Below, piece after piece: positions 26,417-36,169 of a stretch of DNA of 61,555 nt. A program made the position numbers and the translations under genes. Position 1 is the stretch's first letter, and every line of letters starts with the position of its first letter. The notes under the pieces were generated by a model. The model did not search any database. It was not told the origin of the DNA and was given only the letters and a program-made list of their open reading frames with translations. This DNA is from Cochlodiniinecator piscidefendens (GTDB lineage: Bacteria; Pseudomonadota; Alphaproteobacteria; Rhodobacterales; Rhodobacteraceae), in assembly GCF_011326755.1 (NCBI RefSeq), contig NZ_JAAOIE010000012.1, positions 1-61,555 on the forward strand. The letters are read 5' to 3'.

Positions 26417-26450
26417 AAAAAAACGGCCCCCCAAATGAATGGGAGGCCGT
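26417..26450 (-). terminator. Intrinsic terminator after rpsA
   Basis: On the minus strand ACGGCCTCCC pairs with GGGGGGCCGT (one mismatch) around an 8-nt loop, followed by seven T residues. It separates rpsA from ihfB. Confidence 0.9.
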
Positions 26451-26472
26451 AAAATTACAAATCTTGGTAGAC

Positions 26473-28152
26473 TTATTCGTCGCCTTTAAGCGCTGCGCCC
26501 AAGATATCGCCGAGAGATGCGCCAGAATCAGAGGAGCCGTACTGTTCGACTGCTTCTTTTTCTTCTGCAATTTCACGTGCTTTGATGGACAGACCCAAGC
26601 GACGTGTTTTCGCGTCGATATTTGTGACACGTACGTCGATTTTGTTGCCAACGCTGAAACGCTCTGGGCGTTGCTCAGCACGGTCACGTGACAAGTCAGA
26701 ACGACGGATGAATGACTTCATGCCTTCGTATTCAACTTCAACGCCACCGTCTTCGATAGCAGTCACTTCAACAGTGATGATGGAACCGCGTTTGACGCCG
26801 TCAACAACTTCTGCAAATGGGTCACCGTCAAGCGCTTTCACAGACAGAGAGATACGCTCTTTGTCGGTGTCAACTTCGGTTACAGATGCGCGTACAACGT
26901 CGCCTTTACGGTAATCACCGATTGCGTCTTCGCCGCGACCTTCCCATGTGAGGTCAGACAGGTGAACCATGCCGTCGATGTCGTTGTCGAGACCAATGAA
27001 CAGACCGAATTCGGTGATGTTTTTGACTTCGCCTTCAACTTCGGTGCCAACTGGGTGAGATTCAGCAAACACTTCCCATGGGTTGCGCTGTGTCTGTTTC
27101 AGACCCAAAGAAACGCGGCGTTTTGCACCGTCGATTTCCAGAACCATAACTTCGACTTCTTGAGACGTAGAAACGATTTTGCCTGGGTGTACGTTTTTCT
27201 TTGTCCAAGACATTTCAGAAACGTGAACCAAACCTTCAACGCCTGGCTCTAGCTCAACGAATGCGCCGTAGTCAGTGATGTTGGTAACGCGACCAGTGTG
27301 TACAGACTCGAGGCTGTATTTCACGGTTACGGCATCCCATGGATCGTCTTGCAGCTGTTTCATGCCGAGAGAGATACGGTGGGTTTCTTTGTTGATCTTG
27401 ATAACCTGAACTTTGATGGTTTCACCAATTGTCAGGATTTCAGATGGGTGGTTCACACGGCGCCATGCCATGTCAGTGACGTGCAACAGACCGTCAACGC
27501 CGCCAAGATCCACGAAGGCACCGTATTCAGTGATGTTTTTAACAACACCGTCAACCGCATCGCCTTCGGCCAATTTGCCGATAACTTCTGCGCGCTGTTC
27601 TGCACGTGATTCTTCAAGGATCGCACGACGGGATACAACGATGTTGCCACGACGACGGTCCATTTTGAGGATTTGGAATGGCTGCTTCATACCCATCAAT
27701 GGGCCAGCGTCGCGTACTGGACGTACGTCAACTTGTGAACCAGGCAAGAACGCAACTGCGCCGCCGAGGTCAACAGTAAAGCCGCCTTTGACGCGACCGA
27801 AGATTGCACCTTCAACGCGCAATTCGTCAGCGTGTGCTTTTTCCAGACGATCCCAAGCTTCTTCGCGGCGGGCCATTTCGCGTGAAATCACGGCTTCGCC
27901 GCGCGCGTTTTCGACCTGACGAAGGAATACTTCTACTTCGTCACCGACGTTTACTTCGGGTGCTTCGCCTGGGTTAGCGAATTCTTTAAGGTCAACGCGG
28001 CCTTCCATTTTGTAGCCTACGTCGATGATGGCCTGGCCAGCTTCGACTGCGATGACTTTACCTTTTACGACAGAACCCTCAGCAGGGGTGTCAATTTCGA
28101 AGCTTTCAGCGAGAAGAGCTTCGAAGTCTTCCATAGATACGTTTTGAGCCAT
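26473..28152 (-). CDS. rpsA: 30S ribosomal protein S1
   Basis: The mRNA-binding ribosomal protein, 559 residues with six S1 RNA-binding repeats. Repeats are recognisable by G-x-V-x-x-I/V-x-x-x-G-A/L-F/V: for example VVKNITEYGAFVDLGGVDGLLHVTD, each with GLLH or GLVH in the third strand. The acidic C-terminus closes with DILGAALKGDE, as in alphaproteobacteria. It heads the ihfB-lapA-trpF-trpB run and follows cmk on the same strand after a 326-bp gap that must contain its promoter and leader. Confidence 0.98.
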   Translation of the reverse strand: MAQNVSMEDFEALLAESFEIDTPAEGSVVKGKVIAVEAGQAIIDVGYKMEGRVDLKEFANPGEAPEVNVGDEVEVFLRQVENARGEAVISREMARREEAWDRLEKAHADELRVEGAIFGRVKGGFTVDLGGAVAFLPGSQVDVRPVRDAGPLMGMKQPFQILKMDRRRGNIVVSRRAILEESRAEQRAEVIGKLAEGDAVDGVVKNITEYGAFVDLGGVDGLLHVTDMAWRRVNHPSEILTIGETIKVQVIKINKETHRISLGMKQLQDDPWDAVTVKYSLESVHTGRVTNITDYGAFVELEPGVEGLVHVSEMSWTKKNVHPGKIVSTSQEVEVMVLEIDGAKRRVSLGLKQTQRNPWEVFAESHPVGTEVEGEVKNITEFGLFIGLDNDIDGMVHLSDLTWEGRGEDAIGDYRKGDVVRASVTEVDTDKERISLSVKALDGDPFAEVVDGVKRGSIITVEVTAIEDGGVEVEYEGMKSFIRRSDLSRDRAEQRPERFSVGNKIDVRVTNIDAKTRRLGLSIKAREIAEEKEAVEQYGSSDSGASLGDILGAALKGDE

Positions 28153-28478
28153 GAGGTCTCAGTTTCCTTTACAAGTCATTTTTCGGGCCATGCGGTTGTC
28201 TCCGCCGGTCTTTGGATGCGATTTGGTCAAAGGGTGATTCACAAACAAATGAGGGCCGGAGAAACCTCCAGACCCTGCTCACGATGTGCTTTGGACGTTG
28301 ACCGCCCTTTCGACAGTCGCGGATATAGACCGCAATCGCGTTAATTACAAGGGCGAAGAGTCATGGATAAAGGCCGGATCACGACAAGGAATATGTGTTT
28401 AGCTACCCACAACACTCGCCAACCGCCCTTCTCCGGGTGTTGCCCCCATAAACGCGATTACTGAACATCCGCTTGGGT
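28153..28478 (-). promoter_or_regulatory. cmk-rpsA intergenic region
   Basis: A 326-bp leader/promoter region upstream of rpsA. A CAACAC/GTGTTG inverted repeat (about 28409-28441) may end the cmk transcript but lacks a T run. S1 autoregulates its own translation in other bacteria through the leader, so a structured 5' UTR here is plausible. No gene is supported. Confidence 0.4.
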
Positions 28479-29084
28479 TCATTGCGCCTGCTTAATCACT
28501 GCAATCGCTTTCGCCACGGCCTCTTCAATCGACATTTCTGAGGTATCCAACAAAACCGCATCATGTGCAGCAACCATCGGTGCCGCATCGCGTGACGCAT
28601 CGCGGGCATCGCGGGCGCGCACATCGGCCAACACCTGTTCGCGTGTCACATCCATATTTTTCGCCGAAAGCTCCAGATAGCGCCGTTCGGCTCGGATGAC
28701 ATCCGACGCGGTCACAAACAATTTTACTTCTGCGTCTGGGCAAATCACCGTCCCAATATCACGGCCATCCAATACGGCCCCGCCATCGCGACGCGCAAAG
28801 CCCTTTTGAAAATCGACCAAAGCCGCCCGAACCTGGGGGTCAGCGGCAACTTTACTAGCTGCTTGCGCCACCTCCGGGGTACGGAGCCCTTCGCCGGTCA
28901 AATCAAAGGCCGACAAAGAATAAGCGGCATCCACTGGATCATCGCCAAGCAAAACACGCCGCCCCGTTGCACGATACAACAACCCCGTATCCAAATGTGC
29001 AAATCCAAAATGCGCTGCAATCGCTTTTGAGATAGTACCTTTACCAGCTGCTGCTGGTCCGTCGATCGCAATCGTAAATGCCAT
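28479..29084 (-). CDS. cmk: Cytidylate kinase
   Basis: (d)CMP kinase of 201 residues. The P-loop is [17 protein letters not shown] at the N-terminus; [11 protein letters not shown] binds substrate and [14 protein letters not shown] is the family signature. The normal alphaproteobacterial order is aroA-cmk-rpsA; here a regulator/hydrolase pair on the opposite strand separates aroA from cmk. Confidence 0.97.
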   Translation of the reverse strand: MAFTIAIDGPAAAGKGTISKAIAAHFGFAHLDTGLLYRATGRRVLLGDDPVDAAYSLSAFDLTGEGLRTPEVAQAASKVAADPQVRAALVDFQKGFARRDGGAVLDGRDIGTVICPDAEVKLFVTASDVIRAERRYLELSAKNMDVTREQVLADVRARDARDASRDAAPMVAAHDAVLLDTSEMSIEEAVAKAIAVIKQAQ

Positions 29085-29150
29085 ATTCCGCCCCTTTGGA
29101 TTCCTGCCGTTATATGCCGATGCGAATGCTGTTCCAAGTCAGGAAATTAT

Positions 29151-29167
29151 TGACAATCAACTTGTCA
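29151..29167. promoter_or_regulatory. MarR-type operator overlapping a promoter
   Basis: TGACAA-TCAAC-TTGTCA is a perfect 6-bp inverted repeat with a 5-nt spacer. It includes a TTGACA -35 box; CATATAG about 17 bp further is the -10. The MarR gene starts 18 bp downstream of the repeat. Autoregulation is likely. Confidence 0.65.
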
Positions 29168-29184
29168 TAAATCATATAGCTACC

Positions 29185-29640
29185 ATGACCCAAAAATCAG
29201 ACCTCCTTTATGAATTGGCGTGGCTCAGCCGACCGCTGCATCAAGAAATCGAAGCGGCTGTTTCCGCCATGTTAGCCGAAACCACGGTGACAGTCCGTAT
29301 GCGTTCAGTGTTAGAACAACTCTCAAAGCTTGGCCCATCAACTGTACCCCAGATTGCCAAAGCATTGGATATAAAACGCCAATATGTGCAGATCATGATG
29401 AACGAAGTCGAAGCCGTCGGCATGGTCGAACGTTCCGAAAACCCAGCACACAAACGATCAACCCTCTTTCATTTATCTGAGAGCGGCGCAGCAATCATTC
29501 GTCAAATTCGCGATGCAGAAGGCAAAATTATCGAAAGTTTTGGTCGCAACCTGACCCTAGACGAAGTTGAGCGCGCCCATCATGTCATGGAACATCTGCT
29601 CACCAGCTTTCGCACATTAAACCAAAGGTTAAAGACATGA
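29185..29640 (+). CDS. MarR family transcriptional regulator
   Basis: A 151-residue winged-helix regulator. The DNA-binding part is visible in the middle: GPSTVPQIAKALDIKRQYVQIMMNEVEAVGMVERSENPAHKRSTLFHLSESG, which contains the recognition helix and the wing. The helical ends form the dimer interface. Its stop overlaps the start of the isochorismatase-like gene by 4 bp, so it probably controls that gene. An inverted repeat covers its own promoter. Confidence 0.86.
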   Translation: MTQKSDLLYELAWLSRPLHQEIEAAVSAMLAETTVTVRMRSVLEQLSKLGPSTVPQIAKALDIKRQYVQIMMNEVEAVGMVERSENPAHKRSTLFHLSESGAAIIRQIRDAEGKIIESFGRNLTLDEVERAHHVMEHLLTSFRTLNQRLKT

Positions 29641-30233
29641 TTTGGATTACACTCATTATCCTCGCCCTTGTTATCTGGTGCATCATCGGCGCACGCAGGA
29701 TTGGTACGATTTCTAATGGCAGCCAAATCCCGGCCGATGCGACCGGCCGCGCTCTGGTTATTATTGACGCTCAAGATTGCTTTTTAAAGAAATATGATGA
29801 AGCCGCAGTCAACGCCCTCGGCGACGAAATCAAACAGGCCAAATTCAATGGTATCCCGGTGATTGGACTGCGCCATGAATGGAAGCATCAGCCCGAAGCC
29901 CTGATGATGCGCGTTTTAGATGGTGGCACTGGTGTATCAGGCACTAAGGGGCTGCAAATCAACGCAGACCTTCGCGTCGAATTAGATCATACCGTGGATA
30001 AGTTCCGGCAGGATGGTTTCCACGATGGCGCATTAGACCAACTGCTCAGAGACCTAAATGTTGGCCATATCACGATTGCCGGTCTTGATGGAAATTTCTG
30101 CATTCAAGCCACGGCCCAAGCGGCACTTAATCGTGGCTATAGCGTAAAGCTGTCCAAATCGATCTTTGCCCGCGCCTCGGACCAATGGGAAAACACCAAA
30201 GCCAATTTGATAGCATTGGGCGCGCATACTTAA
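29637..30233 (+). CDS. Membrane-anchored isochorismatase-like cysteine hydrolase
   Basis: A 198-residue protein with a single N-terminal membrane helix (residues 2-18) ahead of an isochorismatase-fold domain. The catalytic triad of cysteine hydrolases is present: Asp in LVIIDAQDCF, Lys in VDKFRQDGF, and Cys in GLDGNFCIQATA. Family members hydrolyse amides or vinyl ethers (nicotinamide, isochorismate, biuret); the substrate here is unknown. An N-terminal membrane anchor is unusual for this normally cytosolic family. It is coupled to the MarR gene and convergent with aroA. Confidence 0.82.
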   Translation: MIWITLIILALVIWCIIGARRIGTISNGSQIPADATGRALVIIDAQDCFLKKYDEAAVNALGDEIKQAKFNGIPVIGLRHEWKHQPEALMMRVLDGGTGVSGTKGLQINADLRVELDHTVDKFRQDGFHDGALDQLLRDLNVGHITIAGLDGNFCIQATAQAALNRGYSVKLSKSIFARASDQWENTKANLIALGAHT

Positions 30234-30243
30234 CGCGCCCAAT
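30215..30243. terminator. Inverted repeat between convergent genes
   Basis: ATTGGGCGCG and CGCGCCCAAT form a perfect 10-bp stem over 9 nt, spanning the stop codon of the hydrolase gene and facing the end of aroA. There is no T run, so it may act as a weak bidirectional terminator or an mRNA-stabilising hairpin. Confidence 0.5.
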
Positions 30244-30250
30244 GGCGACC

Positions 30251-31600
30251 TTAAATCTCGTCGCGAACGACCTTTGCACCAAGCTGCGTCATCAATGGTT
30301 CAAACACAGGGAATGACGTTGCAATTGGGCTGCCATCATCGACAGAAACCGGATTATTCGCCGCCATACCCAAACACATAAATGACATCGCAATGCGATG
30401 ATCTAGGTGGCTCTGACACGTACCGCCACCGGGGACACCACCAGCCCCCATACCATGTACAATCAATGTATCTTCGTCTTCTTCGGTGATAATGCCATTG
30501 GCCTCTAACCCACGCGCCATCGCATCAATTCGGTCAGATTCCTTAACCCGCAATTCTTTGACTCCACGCATGGTGGTTTTACCTTCGGCAAATGACGCAA
30601 CAACTGACAGAATGGGATATTCATCAATCATGCTGGCCGCGCGCTCTGGCGGGACTTCGACGCCCTTCAACGGTGCGTGCTTAACACGAAGATCAGCGAC
30701 CGGTTCGCCACCTTCTTCGCGGGCATTTTCAAACGCAATGTCCGCGCCCATTTCCACCAATGTCGTATAAAGCCCGTTACGGGTGGAATTCAAACTCACG
30801 CCCGGTACGGTTATTTCAGATCCAGGTACAATCACCGCTGCACAGACAGGAAACGCGGCTGAACTTGGGTCGCGCGGCACGGCGATCTCTTGCGGCTTCA
30901 ACTCTGGCTGACCGGTCAATGTGATGACACGCCCTTCCTCCGTTTCCTCAACAGAAACTTCGGCGCCAAAACCTGCCAACATGCGTTCGGTATGATCGCG
31001 CGTTGCTTCTTTTTCGATTACTACGGTTTGACCCGGCGCATTTAACCCCGCAAGCAAAACCGCTGATTTCACCTGCGCGGATGGCATTGGCACGGTATAT
31101 GTCGCCGGCGTCGGATTTGCCGCGCCAACGATCGTCATCGGCAACCGCCCGCCTTCACGCCCATAAGACGCCGCACCAAACAACGCCACCGGATCGGTGA
31201 TCCGCCCCATTGGCCGTTTGTTCAATGACGCATCCCCCGTGAAGGTCGCGGTAATTGGCTGCGTTGCCATAACGCCCATAATCAAGCGAACACCAGTACC
31301 GGAGTTTCCGCAATCAATCACGTTTTCCGGCTCTGCAAATCCACCAACACCCACACCATGCACCGACCATTCGCCCGGCCCGTGCTGTGTCACCTCCGCC
31401 CCAAAGGCACGCATTGCCTTGGCAGTATCCAATACATCTTCGCCCTCAAGCAAACCCGTGATTTTAGTTTCGCCAACGGCCAGCGCACCAAAGATCAGCG
31501 CGCGGTGAGAAATGGATTTATCCCCCGGCACCTCAGCCACACCAGAAAGCGGGCCGCATTTGTGCGAAGTCATTGGAATAATGGTGCCGTGGCTGGACAT
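30251..31600 (-). CDS. aroA: 3-phosphoshikimate 1-carboxyvinyltransferase (EPSP synthase)
   Basis: The shikimate pathway enzyme that joins PEP to shikimate-3-phosphate; 449 residues. Visible are [19 protein letters not shown] near the N-terminus, [14 protein letters not shown] with SLNKRPMGR, and [15 protein letters not shown]. The alanine in GNSGTGVRL and the overall pattern resemble the class II (CP4-like) alphaproteobacterial enzymes. It is convergent with the isochorismatase-like gene and ahead of cmk in the ancestral order. Confidence 0.97.
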   Translation of the reverse strand: MSSHGTIIPMTSHKCGPLSGVAEVPGDKSISHRALIFGALAVGETKITGLLEGEDVLDTAKAMRAFGAEVTQHGPGEWSVHGVGVGGFAEPENVIDCGNSGTGVRLIMGVMATQPITATFTGDASLNKRPMGRITDPVALFGAASYGREGGRLPMTIVGAANPTPATYTVPMPSAQVKSAVLLAGLNAPGQTVVIEKEATRDHTERMLAGFGAEVSVEETEEGRVITLTGQPELKPQEIAVPRDPSSAAFPVCAAVIVPGSEITVPGVSLNSTRNGLYTTLVEMGADIAFENAREEGGEPVADLRVKHAPLKGVEVPPERAASMIDEYPILSVVASFAEGKTTMRGVKELRVKESDRIDAMARGLEANGIITEEDEDTLIVHGMGAGGVPGGGTCQSHLDHRIAMSFMCLGMAANNPVSVDDGSPIATSFPVFEPLMTQLGAKVVRDEI

Positions 31601-31687
31601 GATGTATCCTTTGTTTGGTCTTTATACGCGTGATAGCGCAATCATTTCGCAAGGTCTACGCGACCTATTCGCGCCGCGTCAAAAATA

Positions 31688-32416
31688 TCAGAGCTTTTTG
31701 AAGGTCAGATAATGTGGCGTCCGGCCCTCGCGCAGCGCTTTTTGCTCATAGCGCGTCGAAATCCAATCTGGCCAAGATGTGCGCCAATCTTCGGGGCCGT
31801 CGGCCAACCATTCAAAATCATCCCGCGCCATCATTTGCTCTAACGTCTGGCGCACGTAGTCTTCGATATCGGTCGCGACACGGAAAATCGCACCTGGCTT
31901 TAACACACGCGCCAATGGGTCCAGGTGTTCTGGCGTAACGAAACGGCGGCGGTGATGGCGCTTTTTCGGCCATGGATCAGGGTATAGCAAAAATGCCCGC
32001 TCGACCGAGGCCTCTGGCAGAACATCAAACATATCGCGTGCATCGCCGGGATGGATAGCCACATTTTTGGCACCCGCTTTGCGCAGTTTACCCAGCAGCA
32101 TCGCAACACCGTTGATATAGGGCTCACAGCCAATGATCCCGACGTCGGGATTCTGGACGGCCTGATGAACCATATGTTCTCCGCCCCCAAAACCAACCTC
32201 AAGCCACAAGGGTTTGCCGCCGAACAGCGCCTCAATATCCAGAGGCGTGCGATCAGGGTTATCTTCCCAACTTACCGCGCCGGGTGACAGTGCCGCGAGA
32301 TCTTCGTTCAGATAACCAACCTGACTGTCGCGCAAACCTTTACCCTTCAAGCGGCCATAAAAATTGCGCCATGGGGCACCAGAGGCGTGTTTTTCCGGGG
32401 TTTGATCGTCGGTCAT
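31688..32416 (-). CDS. trmB: tRNA (guanine-N7-)-methyltransferase
   Basis: Modifies G46 of tRNAs; 242 residues. The SAM fold shows LWLEVGFGGGEH, IGCEPYINGV, then AFLLYPDPWPKKRHHRRRF, the signature motif of TrmB. C-terminal ISTRYEQKALREGRTPHYLTF is also conserved. It is downstream of metK on the same strand behind a terminator. Confidence 0.97.
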   Translation of the reverse strand: MTDDQTPEKHASGAPWRNFYGRLKGKGLRDSQVGYLNEDLAALSPGAVSWEDNPDRTPLDIEALFGGKPLWLEVGFGGGEHMVHQAVQNPDVGIIGCEPYINGVAMLLGKLRKAGAKNVAIHPGDARDMFDVLPEASVERAFLLYPDPWPKKRHHRRRFVTPEHLDPLARVLKPGAIFRVATDIEDYVRQTLEQMMARDDFEWLADGPEDWRTSWPDWISTRYEQKALREGRTPHYLTFKKL

Positions 32417-32445
32417 CGGTCTTCCATCTCATTTCAGCGGATACA

Positions 32446-32472
32446 CAAAAGGCGGGCTTTTGCCCGCCTTCC
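32446..32472 (-). terminator. Intrinsic terminator after metK
   Basis: On the minus strand GGCGGGC-AAAA-GCCCGCC is a perfect hairpin followed by TTTTG. It lies between metK and trmB. Confidence 0.85.
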
Positions 32473-32506
32473 CTAAACAGGTTCGCGCCTTAGCGCAATC
32501 CAGCGA

Positions 32507-33688
32507 TCAAACCGCTTTTTTCAAAGCTTCGATTAAATCGGTTTTTTCCCAGCTAAAGCCACCATCATCAGTCGGTGTGCGGCCAAAGTGTCCATAAGCT
32601 GCGGTGCGCTGATAAATCGGACGGTTCAATTGCAAATGTGTACGGATGCCCTGAGGGGTCAAATCCATGCATTGTGCCACCGCTTTTTCGATTTCAGATT
32701 CATGCACCTGACCCGTGCCATGTGTGTCGGCATAAATAGACAGAGGCTTTGCAACACCAATCGCATAAGAAAGCTGAATTGTGCAGCGTTCCGCCATGCC
32801 AGCCGCAACAACGTTCTTCGCCAAATAGCGCGCAGCATAAGCCGCTGAACGATCAACCTTTGTTGGATCTTTACCTGAAAACGCACCACCACCATGGGGT
32901 GCAGCACCACCATAGGTATCAACAATGATCTTTCGACCCGTCAAACCTGCATCACCGTCTGGCCCACCAATCACGAATTTACCGGTTGGATTCACGTGCC
33001 ATTCGGTTGCAGCCGAAACCCAACCCTGCGGCAATACTTCCAGAATGTAAGGTTCAACCAATGCCCGCACATCCGCGGACGACATCGACTCATCCAAGTG
33101 CTGTGTTGACAAAACGATCGAAGAAACGCCCGTTGGCTTACCATTTTCATATGTAACAGAAAGTTGGCTTTTGGCGTCTGGGCCCAGAGCTGGCTCTGTT
33201 CCGTTTTTGCGCACTTCGGCCAAACGGCGCAAAATGGCGTGAGCATACTGAATGGGGGCCGGCATCAACGCATCGGTTTCATTTACGGCATAACCGAACA
33301 TGATACCCTGATCGCCCGCGCCTTCGTCTTTGTCTGCTGCCGCATCAACACCCTGTGCAATATGCGCTGATTGCTCGTGCAACAGATTGGTGATTTCAAC
33401 AGTTTCCCAGTGAAACTTGTCCTGCTCATAGCCAATATCACGGATACAATCGCGGGTGATCGCATCGATCTTACCCATGTAATCCTTGAGCTTATCTTGA
33501 TCAGACAGCCCCACTTCGCCGCCAATCACCACGCGATTAGTCGTTGCAAAGGTTTCTGCGGCCACACGCGCTTCGGGTTCTTCAGCTAAAAACGCATCCA
33601 AAACTGCATCGGAAATACGGTCGCACACCTTATCAGGGTGACCCTCAGAAACGGATTCAGAGGTAAAAGTATAGTTCTGTCGGGACAT
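32507..33688 (-). CDS. metK: S-adenosylmethionine synthetase
   Basis: Makes SAM from methionine and ATP; 393 residues from the chosen start. Visible are [23 protein letters not shown] at the N-terminus, [12 protein letters not shown] in the middle and the phosphate-binding [23 protein letters not shown]. The start at 33688 is preferred over an in-frame ATG at 33700 because the latter is part of the riboswitch sequence ATGGAGCA, whose GGAG serves as ribosome binding site for 33688. Expression is therefore controlled by SAM/SAH binding at translation initiation. Confidence 0.97.
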   Translation of the reverse strand: MSRQNYTFTSESVSEGHPDKVCDRISDAVLDAFLAEEPEARVAAETFATTNRVVIGGEVGLSDQDKLKDYMGKIDAITRDCIRDIGYEQDKFHWETVEITNLLHEQSAHIAQGVDAAADKDEGAGDQGIMFGYAVNETDALMPAPIQYAHAILRRLAEVRKNGTEPALGPDAKSQLSVTYENGKPTGVSSIVLSTQHLDESMSSADVRALVEPYILEVLPQGWVSAATEWHVNPTGKFVIGGPDGDAGLTGRKIIVDTYGGAAPHGGGAFSGKDPTKVDRSAAYAARYLAKNVVAAGMAERCTIQLSYAIGVAKPLSIYADTHGTGQVHESEIEKAVAQCMDLTPQGIRTHLQLNRPIYQRTAAYGHFGRTPTDDGGFSWEKTDLIEALKKAV

Positions 33689-33692
33689 TGCC

Positions 33693-33736
33693 TGCTCCAT
33701 TTGATGATCCCCGCCACGTCAGGAAGCCGTTGTGGC
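33693..33736 (-). ncRNA. SAM/SAH riboswitch in the metK leader
   Basis: On the minus strand the RNA reads GCCAC, then AACGGCTTCCTGAC, then GTGGC closing the P1 stem, and after a short linker TGGAGCA. This matches the compact SAM/SAH class (about 45 nt, H-type pseudoknot) known from Rhodobacterales upstream of metK. The 3' pseudoknot strand contains the GGAG ribosome binding site, so ligand binding hides it and lowers MetK synthesis. Confidence 0.92.
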
Positions 33737-33753
33737 AGTTCGTTACATTTGCG

Positions 33754-35259
33754 TTACCTAGCCAAAGACATAGGGTCAATCGGTTTTCGCCCGTGCAGAC
33801 CGATTAGCCCGCCACACAAGAGAATGAGCAACAGTCCAAGCGGACCATCCCCCGTTTGGGTATAGATCGTCGCCTCCCCGGCAGTACTCAACCGATAGTC
33901 CAGATACCCTGCCTCCCCCAAAGGAAGGGATGCAGTAATAACGCCAACAGGGTTAATAAAGGCTGACACCCCCGTATTCGCTGAACGCACAGCCGGCAAA
34001 GCCTGTTCAATCGCGCGGAATCGCATTTGGGTTAAATGCTGGTAGGGACCGGAAATATCACCAAACCATGCGTCATTCGTGATTTGCAACAAAACGTCTG
34101 CGCGGCCCGCGCCTGCGCCAAAATTGGGAAATATACCCTCATAGCAAATCAACGGCAAAGCCCGACCAATCGGGGTATCAATCAACTGCGCCCCATTGCC
34201 CGGTGCAAAGCCAAAGCCACCTTGGGCAGCCAATCCGCGTATTCCGAAACGATCCAAAACTGCGCCAAACGGCACATACTCCCCAAAAGGCACCAAGTGG
34301 GATTTATCGTAAAGCGCCGTAACCCCGCCCCCATCCAACACGGCTAAGCTGTTGTGGTAGCCAGTTTCACCACGACGTTGCGCACCAACAATAACCGACG
34401 CAGTTCCTGCTGCTGTTACGATCTGTGACAAAACGGTATCGGCGTTGTTTAGAAGGGCTGGCACCGATGTTTCGGGCCAAATCACCAATGCCGGGGCTTC
34501 GCCTTGCGTTGGCGCCGCCGTCATCTCCAATCCGCGTTGGAAAAATACAGGTATCCACGCTGGGTCCCACTTCAAATGTTGTTCAGCGTTTGGTTGAATT
34601 AATCGGATGACAGGCCCCGCTTCGCGCCCATCAAACTGCGCCTCGCGCCTGTCACCCCATATCCCTGCCGCAACAACCACGACCAAGGCAATCATCTGAA
34701 AAATGCGACCCGCGAACACACAGCCCACCGCCAGTAATGTCGCAAACCCTAGGCCATGCGGCCCTACCAAAGACGCGGCTTGGGCAAATGGCGTATCAAT
34801 CCACATGTAACCGAGTAACCCCCACGGAAACCCCGTGAGAATGTAGGACCGCAATATCTCAGCCAAGCACCACACCGCGATTAAAAAGAACAGACTGCGG
34901 TTCAGCCGCCGCGCAAGCCCAAAAGACAACGCCCAAAACAACGCCAAGCCGCCAGCCATGCCGAACAAAGCAAAAGGAGCCATCCAGCCAAATGTCGCAG
35001 CGTCGACCAGAAACGGCTCAACGATCCAACTCAAGACAAGCCCGAAATACCCGAGTCCCGCCCCCCAGCCGATCCATGCTGCCTGCTTTACATGTGGTGT
35101 TTGTTTGAATAGCCAAAAAAGCGCGCCCAATCCGAAAAGCGCCAAAGGCCACAGCCCCCATGGGGTTTGCCCTAACCCAATCGCCACCCCCAACAGGATG
35201 GCGATAATCAGTTTCCAACGGGTTTGAGCGCTTGCAAGCCACGCCAAATTAAGCGTCAT
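33754..35259 (-). CDS. lnt: Apolipoprotein N-acyltransferase
   Basis: Inner-membrane enzyme adding the third acyl chain to lipoproteins; 501 residues. An N-terminal block of about six helices is followed by a nitrilase-like periplasmic domain. The catalytic triad region is visible: the glutamate in WPETSVPAL, the lysine in LYDKSHLVPFGEYVPFG and the cysteine in LICYEGIFP. A last membrane helix lies near LGLLLILLCGGLIGL. It overlaps the CorC gene by 11 bp. Confidence 0.96.
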   Translation of the reverse strand: MTLNLAWLASAQTRWKLIIAILLGVAIGLGQTPWGLWPLALFGLGALFWLFKQTPHVKQAAWIGWGAGLGYFGLVLSWIVEPFLVDAATFGWMAPFALFGMAGGLALFWALSFGLARRLNRSLFFLIAVWCLAEILRSYILTGFPWGLLGYMWIDTPFAQAASLVGPHGLGFATLLAVGCVFAGRIFQMIALVVVVAAGIWGDRREAQFDGREAGPVIRLIQPNAEQHLKWDPAWIPVFFQRGLEMTAAPTQGEAPALVIWPETSVPALLNNADTVLSQIVTAAGTASVIVGAQRRGETGYHNSLAVLDGGGVTALYDKSHLVPFGEYVPFGAVLDRFGIRGLAAQGGFGFAPGNGAQLIDTPIGRALPLICYEGIFPNFGAGAGRADVLLQITNDAWFGDISGPYQHLTQMRFRAIEQALPAVRSANTGVSAFINPVGVITASLPLGEAGYLDYRLSTAGEATIYTQTGDGPLGLLLILLCGGLIGLHGRKPIDPMSLAR

Positions 35260-36130
35260 CTGCCTTTGCCGCCAACCTCACCCGCAATCGTTTAATCCGG
35301 CGCGGATCGGCATCAACAACTTCGAATTCCGCCCCATTGGGGTGCGGGATCATTTCCCCCCGCACGGGAACGCGCCCAGTCAAAACAAAGACAAGCCCCC
35401 CCAATGTGTCGATTTCTTCGTCATCAAGACCATCGACCAAATCAACATTGGTCTCAGCCTGAAAATCCTCAAGCGGCGTGCGGGCCTCGATCAAATAACA
35501 CCCCGGCATTTCTTCGGTCCACAAGGCGGCTTCGTCTTGGTCATGTTCATCTTCGATCTCACCGACAACTTGCTCGATCAAATCTTCAATGGTCACCAAC
35601 CCATCCACACCGCCATATTCATCAATGACCAGTGCCATATGAATACGCTCTGTCTGCATTTTCTGCAGCAGCACACCCAAAGGCATCGACGGCGGCGCAA
35701 ACAGCAATGGCCGTACCATAGCAGGCAGATCGAAAGCCTTATCATTGCCATTGAAGCCATGGCGTAATGCCATGTCCTTAAGGTGAACCAATCCAATAGG
35801 GCTATCCAACGTTCCGTCATAGACAGGAATACGGGTCAGACCGCTATCGCGGAACACCTGCACCAGATCATCTTTAGAGATATCCGAGGGCACAGAGGCA
35901 ATTTCGGCCTTAGGCGTTGCCACATCCTCTAGACGCATCCGACGTAAATTCAGCATACCCGGCAACGATGCGGTCGGCATAGCGACAGGCGCAGCGGGGG
36001 CCTCTTCTTCATTTAGATCGGACGGGGACAATGCCCCAATAATGCGGCTAAAAAAGCCGCTCGATTGTGAATTGTCGTCCTCACGCGCGCTATGCGCTGC
36101 AATAGAGGATCCTTCGATGGTGTCGCCCAT
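35249..36130 (-). CDS. corC: CorC/HlyC family CBS-domain protein
   Basis: A 293-residue cytosolic protein with two CBS domains (around MRLEDVATPKAEIASVPSDI and LQKMQTERIHMALVIDEYGGVDGLVTIEDLIEQVVG) and a C-terminal CorC_HlyC domain (GCYLIEARTPLEDF onward). It lacks the DUF21 membrane domain, as in the ybeX/corC gene next to ybeY in many proteobacteria. Proposed roles are in magnesium/cobalt efflux or ribosome-linked functions through YbeX-YbeY. Its place between ybeY and lnt is conserved. Confidence 0.93.
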   Translation of the reverse strand: MGDTIEGSSIAAHSAREDDNSQSSGFFSRIIGALSPSDLNEEEAPAAPVAMPTASLPGMLNLRRMRLEDVATPKAEIASVPSDISKDDLVQVFRDSGLTRIPVYDGTLDSPIGLVHLKDMALRHGFNGNDKAFDLPAMVRPLLFAPPSMPLGVLLQKMQTERIHMALVIDEYGGVDGLVTIEDLIEQVVGEIEDEHDQDEAALWTEEMPGCYLIEARTPLEDFQAETNVDLVDGLDDEEIDTLGGLVFVLTGRVPVRGEMIPHPNGAEFEVVDADPRRIKRLRVRLAAKADDA

Positions 36131-36169
36131 TGGCCCTTTCCAAAAGTCGCGCGAAATATGCGCCTCACC

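Noticed and set aside
28144-28344. 66-codon plus-strand frame before rpsA
   Set aside because: It overlaps the rpsA start and leader, has no similarity to any family I know, and its composition does not look coding.
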